A stretch of 62,000 nucleotides of DNA from Glandiceps talaboti (taxonomy: Eukaryota > Hemichordata > Enteropneusta > Spengelidae). Position 1 is the stretch's first letter, and every line of letters begins with the position of its first letter. The position numbers and the translations under genes are program-made. Positions 9,713 through 20,756 of this stretch are shown one piece after another. The stretch covers positions 13,216,003 through 13,278,002 of the forward strand of contig NC_135551.1 of assembly GCF_964340395.1 (NCBI RefSeq), read 5' to 3'. The notes beneath the pieces were generated by a model, which was given only the letters and a program-made list of their open reading frames with translations, was not told the DNA's origin and made no database searches.

Positions 9713-11270
9713 TGTAGTAGTCTTGTTATTATAGCGGGAAGACTATGACCTAAGAAAAGACGTAATTCTTTGCAAATTATCAATTTCTTAACTATCTTTT
9801 CCAATATAAATTGGGAAAAGAATTAAATGCAATACACACGCATGTAATAACCAAATGGCCATTTGCAGTAGTCTATCTTCTGAAGAATTCTCGGGATAAA
9901 ATGCTTATTTGAACGGTGACTAAAGGGGTTCTCGAAGGTGCATCCGTCTTTTGATTACTGTCAGTTTTCGCGTTCTGGTCCAGAAATCGCATTTTCAGGA
10001 ATTACGGAAGAATAATATGTTAGGACGTTTGGTGGCCGTTAAGTGACAAGACAAATCACAAACTTCCAATACTTTAGTGTCGACAAAAAAAACACATTTT
10101 TTCATCACACACAATATTTGATTTAAAACAGATAGAAAACTAAACTGTGAACGTGTAAAACTTAATTTGAAAGTAGCAAACACTGAAACATGTAAGTAAG
10201 CAAAAACCCAATTTGGAAACAACACAAACTAAATGAATGGACGCGTAACACACTAAATCCGTGGACGTATAAAACTAAAGATATTGATAAAAATTGCTGC
10301 AGGTCACACAATTATAAAGGATGAAAACATTGCTGATGAGATCGAGAGAATTTTAAAGTATACTTCTTCTTTTTTTGTGTAGGAGCTCAAACAAATACGA
10401 TTTGTTGAAATGTAAGCGTGTAAACTAGCTTAAATGTCACACATTTCTGGGTACATTTTGTCTCTGGCAACACCTAAAGTTTTAAAAGATCATTTTCAAA
10501 GGTTTGTACTAAATGTTGGCAATATCAAAACAAAATAAAACGAAACTTTGTAAACACTAAATAGCAACATTTTGTGTAATGCAAATCAGTAAACAAGAAT
10601 AGAGCGTTGCGATGTTCCGTGCTATTATTGTATTTCAAATTCATCCAATAAAGAAATTATCGCGATGAAAGCCGTGCAATTTGATTCGTGCACAGGCCCA
10701 AGGCTACTGCAAACTATAAATCACTGCAGAACCATACAAGGTGATCATGAACAACGAACTTTTACCCTGTATGAAGACCTGACGACGTTATCGAAGTTAT
10801 CGAAGCGTGCGACGTCAAAGCAACGGAGAGCAGTGGTATGATGATCCGATGTGATGTGATGTGATGTAACTGAAAATCATTAAATCAGTATAAAAAAGTA
10901 GTAGTCATACCTTTAAGGAAGCTACCGCAACGGCGACAGAGAGGAGAACAACCTCTTTAAACATGTCTCTTTCGGAGTCGGTGTCTGAAATGCAATCAAT
11001 GCAGACTTGATGATATTCTACGGGGAAAGCTCATTATATTTTTTGGAGACTCTTATAGATAGTAATTTGTTCTTAACAAGATATGAGAAACCTTCATATT
11101 TAAATTACTTCTTTCAAAGAGCAATTTGCATTACTGGAAGAGCATTCGAAATACTCATTACGAATTCGAAGTTATATCAGAGCCTTTTCAAAGTCGTTAT
11201 AAGTATAAGAATACATGCATTGAAATACAGATAGATCTATTGGAAAATCTATATCCTTATTTGTATTATT
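9713..11270. other. intergenic, no gene recognised
   Basis: AT-rich sequence without convincing exons on either strand. It contains a short (TGATG)n run near 10849-10866. Open frames here are short and lack known motifs. Confidence 0.6.
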
Positions 11271-11281
11271 TGTCTCTCTAA

Positions 11282-11470
11282 TTGACAAATTGTACTCAGT
11301 TTCAATGTTTAAAAAATATAATAAATTTATCAAATTTGTACTGCTATCAAAACCTTGTCCAAAATGTATTTGACTCAAGTATATTTCACTACAGTTACTA
11401 CAGTAGATCAGAGATTTGGCAAATATTACAAACAACATACCTGTATATGGAAGAATTAAAACGATAGCAC
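11282..11470 (+). pseudogene. possible LINE reverse transcriptase C-terminal remnant
   Basis: A 61-codon frame includes VFDSSIFHYSYYSRSEIWQI, then LQTTYLYMEELKR. The pattern resembles the LYxSLxxPYLxYxxxIWGNTY, then LQKRAIR region after the LINE polymerase core. The similarity is partial and was judged by eye only. Confidence 0.35.
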
Positions 11471-11829
11471 GCTGTTCGGTGTTCACTCACTTGAAGCAGC
11501 AAACGATGAATTGGTTCAGTGTAACAGTGAGGCCTCTTATTAAAGCTAATTTTCGTTTATCGGCATACTCAAAATAAAAACCTAGCAATTGTTAATAGAG
11601 TCATATATTCCCAAGGCTTCAGGCAACAAAGTAAATCGCTAACAGCAAAATGCATAGAACGTAGAAATAATACAACAGGTAACGACAAACCATATTTGAC
11701 ACACCCTAAACAAAGACACTTTTGTATTAATTGTTGTGCACACTATACTCAAATTGTATGAATTCTTACACTGCCCATTCTATACAAACAAGCAGAATGG
11801 CCAGTCTCTTCACAAATTTCAGGTGCCTG

Positions 11830-12066
11830 ATTGCTTCTGCCCAAATAAGGCCTAATAAAAAAGTTGTTTGGTTCCGGTTACCGACCCTACGTAGTTTTTC
11901 ACGCCGACCCTGAACTTTGTCTTTAGTATTCTGTGAAGTCTTTAAAGAAATAGTGGATGCGGTAACTGAAATCAACTTAAAAGACAACATGAAACTGTTC
12001 TTCCAATCTGTAATGACTGTACATCTGATGAAAAGAAACCAATAACACAGAGACCATAAGGACACC
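11830..12066. repeat. dispersed repeat family R1, copy A
   Basis: Shares long stretches with 44676-45150 and 51281-51745, including GTTGTTTGGTTC, CACGCCGACCCT, ATCAACTTAAA, CTTCCAATCTG, GTACATCTGATGA and CACAGAGACCAT. Copy A is the shortest. No terminal repeats or coding capacity are conserved. Confidence 0.75.
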
Positions 12067-12159
12067 AACACAATATTTTTTTATGCCTAAATATTCAATG
12101 TGTTATCACTGCTGTTTCATTTCATATAGTTCTGTAAGAGATTGATATCATTTTAATTA

Positions 12160-12800
12160 ATGAATTTTTAGCAATTAGGCTGTACCTTGAGAATGAAAGC
12201 TTGGTTTTTCCCTTAATGATATCGACGTTTCCCTTAATGATATCGACGTGCATTTTTGTTAAGGTTTTTGATAGTAATGTAATTTACATAATTAATGAAT
12301 TTTGGTAATTAAACCATATTTTAGAATGCAAGCTTAGCATATATTTCATACATTAAACGTACTATAGCATAAAACTTGTTGATGTAGCTTCAGCTTGGAT
12401 GAGAAATTTGCATAGTTAATAATTTTCGGTAACTAGGCTTACTTGTAAGGATACAAAATTTAAATTTCATATCATTTGGTACACATTGACAATAACAGTA
12501 CGTGTTTGCGGTAGTTGTTTATATAGTTATTAATTGGGGATGTGTATTTTCTATAAATGATCATTTTTGTTAATTAGGAAATATCTTTAGCATGCACACC
12601 TTAAATTGCAGATAATCTAGTACATGTATTGGTGGTAAAGAAGTGTTTCCGTCCTTCAACCCTTGTTCATGTAACTTATAACCATAATCGTTCATTTGCA
12701 CACTAACGGTTTTTCAATAATTAGGCAATATATTAAGTATGCAAGCTTCAAATTTCACACTTTTCTATAATAAATGTACATCATGTATGATAGCTGTAGC
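12160..12800. repeat. degenerate tandem repeat, period about 126-148 bp
   Basis: A motif close to GGTAATTAGGC, then ATTTTAAG-ATGCAAGCTT and AAATTTCATA, recurs at about 12171, 12304, 12430, 12568 and 12716. Related single units occur at about 19290-19400 and, inverted, at 41040-41140. Confidence 0.6.
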
Positions 12801-14790
12801 TCAGAATTTTGCACTGCAACAATGTGTGTAGAATAACAATATCTGGTTTAACTTTTGCCCTGACGGGAGGCATTCGGGTTACATCTGGTCTGGTTTTTTT
12901 TTTTATTTATTTAATCTGTCGCCGTGCTATCGAGTAAAAGTCAAATGTGACTAAATCAGTGTCTCTTGGAAACGAAGGAAAATGAGAAGAATATGGTTGT
13001 CAATTGTTTCGGCAGCTCCTTCCAATTGCTCTAAACATTGGTTGTATAGCCCTCCTCACTGTTTGCGGTAAATGCAGCAAATGTACAATTATACTGTACA
13101 ATGTTTTCTTACATGAAAAATCGACAATCAATAACAGAGACTATATGAGATTTCTTTACAAGTAGACACAGAGTTTGCAAGAAGAAAACTTGTATTGAAC
13201 TTTAACCTATACCAATTGAGATAAATAGCTAGCAGATCTTTTCCCTTCAATGGGGGGGGGGGGGGGGGCATGTGTTTTTAATACCTCAAAGAAACCAATG
13301 TTGCTTTCAGTATGCCAGGCAGTATCAATAGAATAAAGATGTATGCATTATTGCTGTTTACATGTACAGATGTTTTATAGCTATTCAATGAATTGAATCG
13401 TACTACTTTTACTATGATGGTGTATAGTTCTACTCCAAAGGGAACAGATGACATCTATGTATGCCACAACAAAGACACGGTTGTTTGAATTGTTGTGTAT
13501 ATTATACTCACATTGTACGGCTCTGTTGCATGCCAACAAAAGAAAAAAATTACCAGTCGGTTCTCAAACGTTGTGGTATCGATGGCAACAAGTATATTCA
13601 TTTTCACCTTCTTTAAAGGATGGTTTTAGTATGGTCACAGGGTATTTATTTTTATGTATTTATACCACAAATCATGATCAAAATAGTTTACTCCTCCAAT
13701 TTTGTGTACCCCTTCCCCAAACTCCGCATCGCCACTTTGTTTGCGCCCATCCCATTATCCCCACGAGGCCATACCCGGAGGTAAATTCTACTGGTTCCCT
13801 TATTTTCAGTTGTTATATGGTTACTATATACAGATGTGACGGAGATATATATTGAATAACTAGTTGGATCAGAAATACTGGAGTATCGGTGGCAACTTTT
13901 GAAATGTCAATTTAGGTGATCTTTGGCAAATGGAACAAAGGATGAGTTTAATACAATGCTATTATTTAGTCGCATAACACCAACACAACTTTTAAATCAG
14001 CTTGCCGCTCATAAATAAATGTATACAAGTGGAAGTAAACCTTATAGTTCGGTTGAGTATATGATTTACATATACGTTTTCTGTACGTTTTAAACATTAG
14101 ATTGAAATGAGTTATAGTACTAAGGAGTCTCGTCCATTCTGCAAATATGTATATATTGTAGTATATAATTATCTAACGAAATAATAGAAACTGATATACC
14201 ATAAATTTGAATAAATCAAATATGTCTGGTATATAATCAAATGTATTTTGAAAATGTTTTGTAAAGTACAACTTACTCGTATTATTGTACACCGTACATG
14301 TGGTTGTCTGATCGAAAAATGACACTCCAATAAACCGTTTTCCGTCTTACGGCATATATGCAAATATGCTTAACAACGGTTGTCAAGCTTTCGGCGTGTT
14401 GTTTACATGAAACCCAACGCACTCGTCTGTAAAAAAATACTGCCTTTTGTGATCAGCTACAACAACGTAAGTCGTCATGGAAAACATTGAAAAATTTAAA
14501 GTAGCCGAACCAAAGAGCATGCCGTGTCAACAACAAGGTTTAAGAAAATTACATCACAGTGTCACACCAACATTTCCGAAATGACTCATTTCCTGTCAGT
14601 GTCAACGTTATCCAGCATACTAGATGGCTATGACATTTCAATCTTGGGAAAAGGTAATTAATAATTAGCCAAATCGAGTAGTTTTGATTATTAGTACACA
14701 CATGTATATTGTGGAAAGCATTGCCCGTCGCCATCATACTTACTACACATATACTGTAAGCCTTCACGTACCGTTCACATTTACATTGAC
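12800..14790. other. intergenic, no gene recognised
   Basis: Contains a poly-G run at 13252-13269. A segment at about 13470-13560 is related to 11712-11810 (ACAAAGACAC, AATTGTTGTG, TATACTCA). Otherwise AT-rich sequence without supported exons. Confidence 0.5.
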
Positions 14791-14794
14791 AAAT

Positions 14795-15127
14795 ATGGAC
14801 GAAAAGCTAAAGGCCTTTTTAAAGAACAAATGCCCTATTTTGGTCCTAGAGTTTAAGAAATTCCCAGAAGTCGCAATGTGCGACAGTACACATGTCAGCC
14901 ATATTTATACTTGAGTTCTTAGCGATGAACGTGGTATAGAATTCATAGTCCAAATTCATAAAAAAGAAAACAAAATAGTATCTCCGAATTTTAATTTAAA
15001 AATTCATATAGTTCATTTAAAAAAATTAAAGGATAAAGTGAAAGACAATGAAACAAATTTTCACCCGTTTTCAATGTTTTTAGTGGACGCGACGAATTTA
15101 GCCGATGACTTACTGACTAAAAATTAA
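14795..15127 (+). pseudogene. 110-codon frame with one in-frame TGA
   Basis: An ATG in reasonable context (AATATGG) at 14795 opens a lysine-rich frame: MDEKLKAFLKNKCPILVLEF, then VAMCDSTHVSHIYT. TGA occurs at 14912-14914. The same frame continues uninterrupted for another 70 codons (LSDERGIEFIVQIHKKENK, KIHIVHLKKLKDKVKD, ANLADDLLTKN) to TAA at 15125. No family was recognised. It could be a decayed gene with one nonsense change, a readthrough gene, or chance. Confidence 0.25.
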
Positions 15128-18100
15128 ATCATTATTAACTATTGACTTGCGTTACAGAGAGATGAAGATATAATTATTGATCAAGGATATTGATTCAGAT
15201 AATACAAAGTAAGTCGGAAAGATTATGACATTACATCAAATAATGGATGTTTGCTTAAAAATAGGCGATAATCAAGCAATTTTGTGACCAGACAATTGCA
15301 AGCAAGATATCCTATAATCACAGGGCTTGCGATCCCTCTAGTGGATCCATCCTTAGTTTAAAGTGTAATATGTTCAATGTAATTTTGAAAACTTTATGTT
15401 GAAACTGGTTTCCAGGCCAAAATAAAGGTAACACTGTCAATTTCAACCGGCTCTTCATCTGTCCCCAGACAGCCATAGATTTGCATATCTGACGTCTAGT
15501 ATAGTGTTAGTGAAACTCCTGCTGACTTACATTCTCCATACGCACATCCTTTCATGACCATACTTCTAAAGTTTGCGTTGCTTGATCTTTCATATACTGT
15601 ATGTGGGATCAGTAACAATTCCTTCTTTTTTCTTGGCTTTTAAAACTCCTTCTACAGTGAGAGCTATGCTACAATGATCTATACATGTTGTAGTTGGCCA
15701 TACGATCGCATCTGCAGGCAATCATGAGTGTGAATTCGCTGACATAAGTTCGTACGATCTCTTCACTATTTCAAAATTTAAAATTTTTTTTTCTTTACTT
15801 CGTTCGATATTCGCGAATGTTTCTGTTTCTGAAAGCATACATCGTCGGTCAAACCAGGTCAGCTTCAACTCTGGATGAAATCACCAGCTTTCTAACGAAA
15901 ATTCTTGATGGAGAATTCACCAAGATAAATCCATACTATCTCTTCTTCGATCAAATTTGAAATTCTTCTCTCTATTTTTAATTGTAAATCTTTCGATACT
16001 CAGGGCGAGTTTGTTGCCGGAACGCATGCATTTATTCGTATTAACATAATATCACAACAATGCAATGAGATAAGTAAATGTTGTTACTGTATTGCAATGT
16101 TGGGCAGTGTACTCAGTGGTTTGATTGGGTCAGATTTTCCCCAATTTTCCAACACTCTTTGGCTTCGTTATAGGCCGGCCGTTCAAGGTATTTCGGGTGG
16201 CTTGTATTACAAAGTACGTATATCGAAATATATATCGATTTGTTTCTGTCCAGATTTGAAGAAACCAAAGAAACTTGAGAGCCATGGAAATTCACCTCAT
16301 TGTGGCATGCATCGCGAAATTCTTGAACTGAGTGTTACATAAAGGATATTGCCGTAAACGATTCGAGTTGTATAGAATCAAAGTACAGACCGGTATCATG
16401 CTTACCATAAAGCATGTAAACTTTCTGATGCGCACTAGCAATGTTACGACGGTTTAAGTTTTGTTTCTTTTTTGCTGTGGAAATGAGTGTATATATCCTG
16501 GGTTTGTAGGGGATCAGGGAAGGCGGTATGAAGTCGAGTCAAGCTTTCTTGTACTGAGAATAAGTAGCGGACATTTGAACAACTTTTTCTTCAAGTAATG
16601 TTCAAATGATACCAGTAAGCAATCCATACATTTATTTGTTCTGTATGCATTGGTAAATGTACGTATGTTGGTATATGTATCCCTGTAAAGCTTTGCAAGC
16701 TTTATATTGCAAGACAGCAACAACATGTAAAAAGCAACAACATAGGGCTGAATTACTTGAAATGTTTGTTGCAGGGGATGGGGTTGACGTTGTTGTGTAG
16801 AATGATCTTGGAGTACGGGGTAAGTCGAGACCTTTTCAGTCGTTCCATATCAGCTTCCCCGTGTGCTGTTTTCGAGCTGACTCATCATGTCCTTTACGGG
16901 TTTCCTTGCTGTCTTCCTGCCTCGCGAGATTTTTTTTGTGGCTATTGTTATAGGAAATCAGCGAATTGCTGGGGGGAGAAAATTAACACCACATTAATGT
17001 CACTCAAAAAATGGAAGCAAATGCCGTAAACTTGCATCGCTAGAGGGCGCCATATCAAGAGTAACGGGAACTGTAATTAACAACTTTTACCAAAGTCAAA
17101 AATATATAGTAGCTTTATAACTTACATAGGGTTGAAATATGTTCTTATAAAGTTAAATGGCATCATTATAGTAACTTAGGTCAGCACATCTAATGGTAGT
17201 ATCACCGGTAGGGGAAATTTGGAATAAGGTAACTTTAGACTATCTTGGCAAACATTTCACATCTTGAAGAGACAATATCATCTCAAATTAGCATAGGGTG
17301 AAAATCTTTAAGAAAAGTTTAATACCATTATGACAGTAAAAAGGTTGGTGCTTCTGATTGTTGGTTGAATGCATGAGTGACCTCAGGGGGTGAGAGAATC
17401 CTTGGGGTTTTCCCCTGGCAGATCTGGAGTTTTTTAGTCGCTAGTAAAGCAATGTTTAGGTTATTCATAGCATCTGAGGTAATATTTCCAAGCTTTTAAA
17501 AGCTAACGTAAATGTAAGTTTTAAGTAAGTTTCCCAAGTCACAAAAAATGGGCCTGTAACATTGGTATGGAAGCATTAACATTGCATGTATAGTAAAATC
17601 TCTGGCATGTTAGATAACTTTATGTGGTCATATCTAGTGTATAATAGAAACTGGGATCTGCTTAGATGTGGTGATTTGTAGTGTCGATAACGTGTAGTGT
17701 CCGAAATAGAAAGTGTATTAATCCCTTCTGACGAGTTCATAATGAAGAGTAGAACAATTTAGATTAACTTTTTTTATAAACTATCTATGAAAATTACCAT
17801 TACGAAACGTTCAAGGTCACCTTTGCCCCAGAGTGCAATATAAGTGAACTTAGTGAAGCATTCATTGTGAAACAGTCAAGCATTTACATGGCATGTTCTG
17901 TAACTAGAGTGGTAGTTAGGTAATACATGTATATGCATATGTATAGTTATGTTTGAACTCTAATATTAAAGAATTGATGACAAAGGAACAAGAACAAATA
18001 TTTACATGTACCACATTTCAGACAAGGCTATATGACATTGTAGAAAGGGGTTTTTGGTTCCATCAAAATCCAAAACACAATAACCCCCACCCCTCCCCAT

Positions 18101-20420
18101 CCACAATTTTCAAAACATCATGACCCTCCTTCCTGCCAATTTCAAAAACAGCGTGACCCCCCACCCCTCGGCCGAGGAAACTGACCGGTCCCTGACTGGA
18201 TTACGTAGCCTAGTCGGACTTAGTTTGTAGTATCGCAACTACAGAGAATTTGTTTCTTAGCAGCTGCTTCGTTAACGCAGCTAGCGATATGTGGATCGTC
18301 GCTAAGATTTCTTACCTTCCCCTCCATGTTCGTGAGACTGGCCCTTCTGGAAGTCAACATCAGTCGGTTACCTTTGCCATCTATAGGGAATTCTCAAATG
18401 ATCAACGCATGAAAAATTAGAATTTTAACAAATGTTTTTTTTTTTTCAAATACAAATAAGTGCCATTGTTCATGCTTTCAACTCTCTATGAAAATTATGT
18501 ATAATAGCATTCAAACAATATGTGTATGGCCAAACATATTATGATTTTGGATGGTGTTTAGTTTGTAAAGTGGCAAGTTGATTCTTGATTTAAATAGTCT
18601 GAAACCCGTGAGGCAATTTGTGACGGATTTACGTACAACGGTTCATGATCTGACTCACTGTGCCTGCAGTTTAAAGAAAGACGCGTTTAGACCTATACCG
18701 AGCTGCCCTAAAGTGACGGTTTTGAGTAAAAATCTGACAGTTCTGGGGCTATGGTTATCTTATTCATTTCCCCAAGCTAGGGAAACATATATATTACTTT
18801 GAGGTATGGACGACTTCGTGTTGTGAACGCGGTCATGGTGGATGCAGACGACATCGATCAAAAAATAACGATGCTTTTCTCATTAAGGGCCGCTAATTGG
18901 AGTCACGCTAACTGTGTATATGCTACTATAATAGAACATTTAGTTTGGTGTATATTGACCAATCAGATCTCTCGATTTGCACTATCAATATACTTATATA
19001 AATGCACATATAGGATATGCATCCCAAGTCTGCCCCAGTCAGTTGAACGATTTACTTTGACACTCAGACATTTTATTCTAGACATTAATCTCCGGAATCA
19101 AATATCAAATTCAGCTATATTTGTCGCGGGTATTGCAGAGTCTCTGTTATTAAACATGTCTAAAATACTGTAATACATCTTGACCCCTTTCCATTATCTA
19201 CATCTATATTATCAAGTACAAACTTTATTTAATACATGGCCTTTTGACCTTGACCTTGTATTACGGATAAAATATCAAAATCAATAATATTACAGATCCA
19301 CTTTTGGTAATTAGGTGTGGCCAATCTTTAAATAGAACAAGCGAAATGAATACACGTGCATATTACATTTGGTGCACATGTATTGTGACAATGTTTGTCC
19401 TTCCGGGTTAGTTATCAAGGTCAAGCTATTTTGGGCACACTGCAGAGGGTTTGTGGTATTTAAGCGTGGCCAATTTGTTTAAGATTTAAATGCCCGAAAT
19501 CAAAAGAGAAATAAACAAATTCATTCGCATTTTTGGCGAATGTCAAAAGAAAAGGCAGGAAACATCAAGTTTTCAAGCTCTAGACTAGTGTCGACCCCGT
19601 TGCATACTTGTCGTTTTTAGGTAGAGCTGTCTCCGGTATGACAGGTTCGTGCTATTCTATGTAAGTTGTAAAGAATGAACGAAAATACCAGAGCTTGTTT
19701 ACATAGAAAGCCGTGCGTAGTATATCACTGCCTTATTTATGTATGACATGCACGCAGAAGCTATGAGTAGTGACTGAAGTGTACAGTGGTATTCTTTGAT
19801 GAAAGCCGTACTATATTATCTTACATTCCAGGGTTACCAATGACCAAAGTTCATTAGTTCATTTTTTTTACATTGCTTCCCTCATCAGTCCGCCCGCCGA
19901 TACCCAAAAGAAATCTTCGCCGTGGGTTCCCTGAAGACCTCCCAATGTTACTGAAGTCAATGCTGCATATAGTTCGAAAAGTACATTCCCAAACTTATTG
20001 TGATTTTTTTTATTTATAATTTCATATTCTTGCTTACTTTCTTTTTGTTTTCTTGGTATATTGTTTGTCCTTTCATTTTTCTGTTCAATGAAGTGAACGT
20101 GCTACTAGTGAATCAACAATTTTCAACGATTTCATGAACATAGTTAATATTCACTACTGTGCACATCCGTACAGATTTCTTTCATGAATCTTTACTGGAC
20201 CATGATTTAAGAATACTGGCAATGTAACAGTAATAAAATTGACTTTCGATTTGAACAAAAAATCATTTCATCAAATGCTGGGCACGCGGCCGGATGAAAA
20301 GTAGTTTACCAGGAAATCCGTTAACAGGCGCACAGCCGCGTGACATTTTAAACGTTGTCCAATAAAAACACCTGTCCCAATCATGTGATCATACTTACTC
20401 GATTTACGCTGTTCTTTCGC
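15128..20420. other. intergenic, no gene recognised
   Basis: Five kilobases with only short open frames and no domain motifs on either strand. There is a CTCF-like motif at 17037-17051. C-rich repeat text (GACCCCCCACCCC type) lies at about 18080-18180, and a weak minus-strand exon candidate at 18380-18316. AT-rich repeats related to the 12.2-12.8 kb array lie near 19.29-19.4 kb. Confidence 0.5.
17037..17051 (+). promoter_or_regulatory. CTCF-like motif
   Basis: TCGCTAGAGGGCGCC matches the CTCF core (CTAGAGGGCGC) well, on the plus strand. Binding is not shown. Confidence 0.35.
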
Positions 20421-20427
20421 TTTGTTA

Positions 20428-20533
20428 AATCACTTTTAAAAAGGTGTGACTGCGTGTACAAGACTGTCCTTCAGTTCAAACTGGACTTCAGCAGAATTCA
20501 GTTGTAAGCAATCTAACGAAACGTACAGCAGTT
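20428..20533 (+). promoter_or_regulatory. putative core promoter and 5' UTR of the claudin-like gene
   Basis: A TATA-like TTTTAAAAAGG lies at about 20430, and an initiator-like CCTTCAGTT about 35-40 bases downstream at about 20468. The remaining about 60 bases lead to the ATG at 20534 and contain no upstream ATG. Confidence 0.4.
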
Positions 20534-20756
20534 ATGTTTGAAGTTAGGAAAGGGCTGATGATGTTAGCTTTCGGGCTTACTGCACTGGCGGTCCTCTTTT
20601 ACATCGTGTCAACATCGACCACCTCCTGGGTAACATACGACCTTCCCAGTATCTCGACCCAGGCCAATGCTGGGTTATGGAGAGCCTGTTTGGTTGGGAA
20701 GAACAATGGCGTCTCGGTTGAAATATGCGGCGATATTGGCACGAAGGGACAAGGAG
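20534..20756 (+). CDS. claudin-like exon 1 (TM1 and extracellular loop 1)
   Basis: Starts MFEVRKGLMMLAFGLTALAV. It contains SWVTYD, then GLWRAC and EIC, the claudin disulfide signature. GTAAGC donor at 20757, phase 1. This is the only copy of the exon in the window. Confidence 0.85.

Noticed and set aside
12019-12035. CTGATGA followed by GAAAC in repeat copy A
   Set aside because: Only two bases separate the boxes, so stem II cannot form.
14912-14914. TGA as a selenocysteine codon
   Set aside because: No SECIS-like structure seen nearby and no selenoprotein motif; a nonsense change is simpler.
16097-16342. 81-codon frame and its antisense partner
   Set aside because: No motif, no splice context and no codon pattern beyond chance.
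18316-18380. Minus-strand exon-like stretch (DGKGNRLMLTSRRASLTNME) with AG acceptor and GTAAGA donor
   Set aside because: Isolated 65-nt candidate with no neighbouring exons in phase and no recognised domain.
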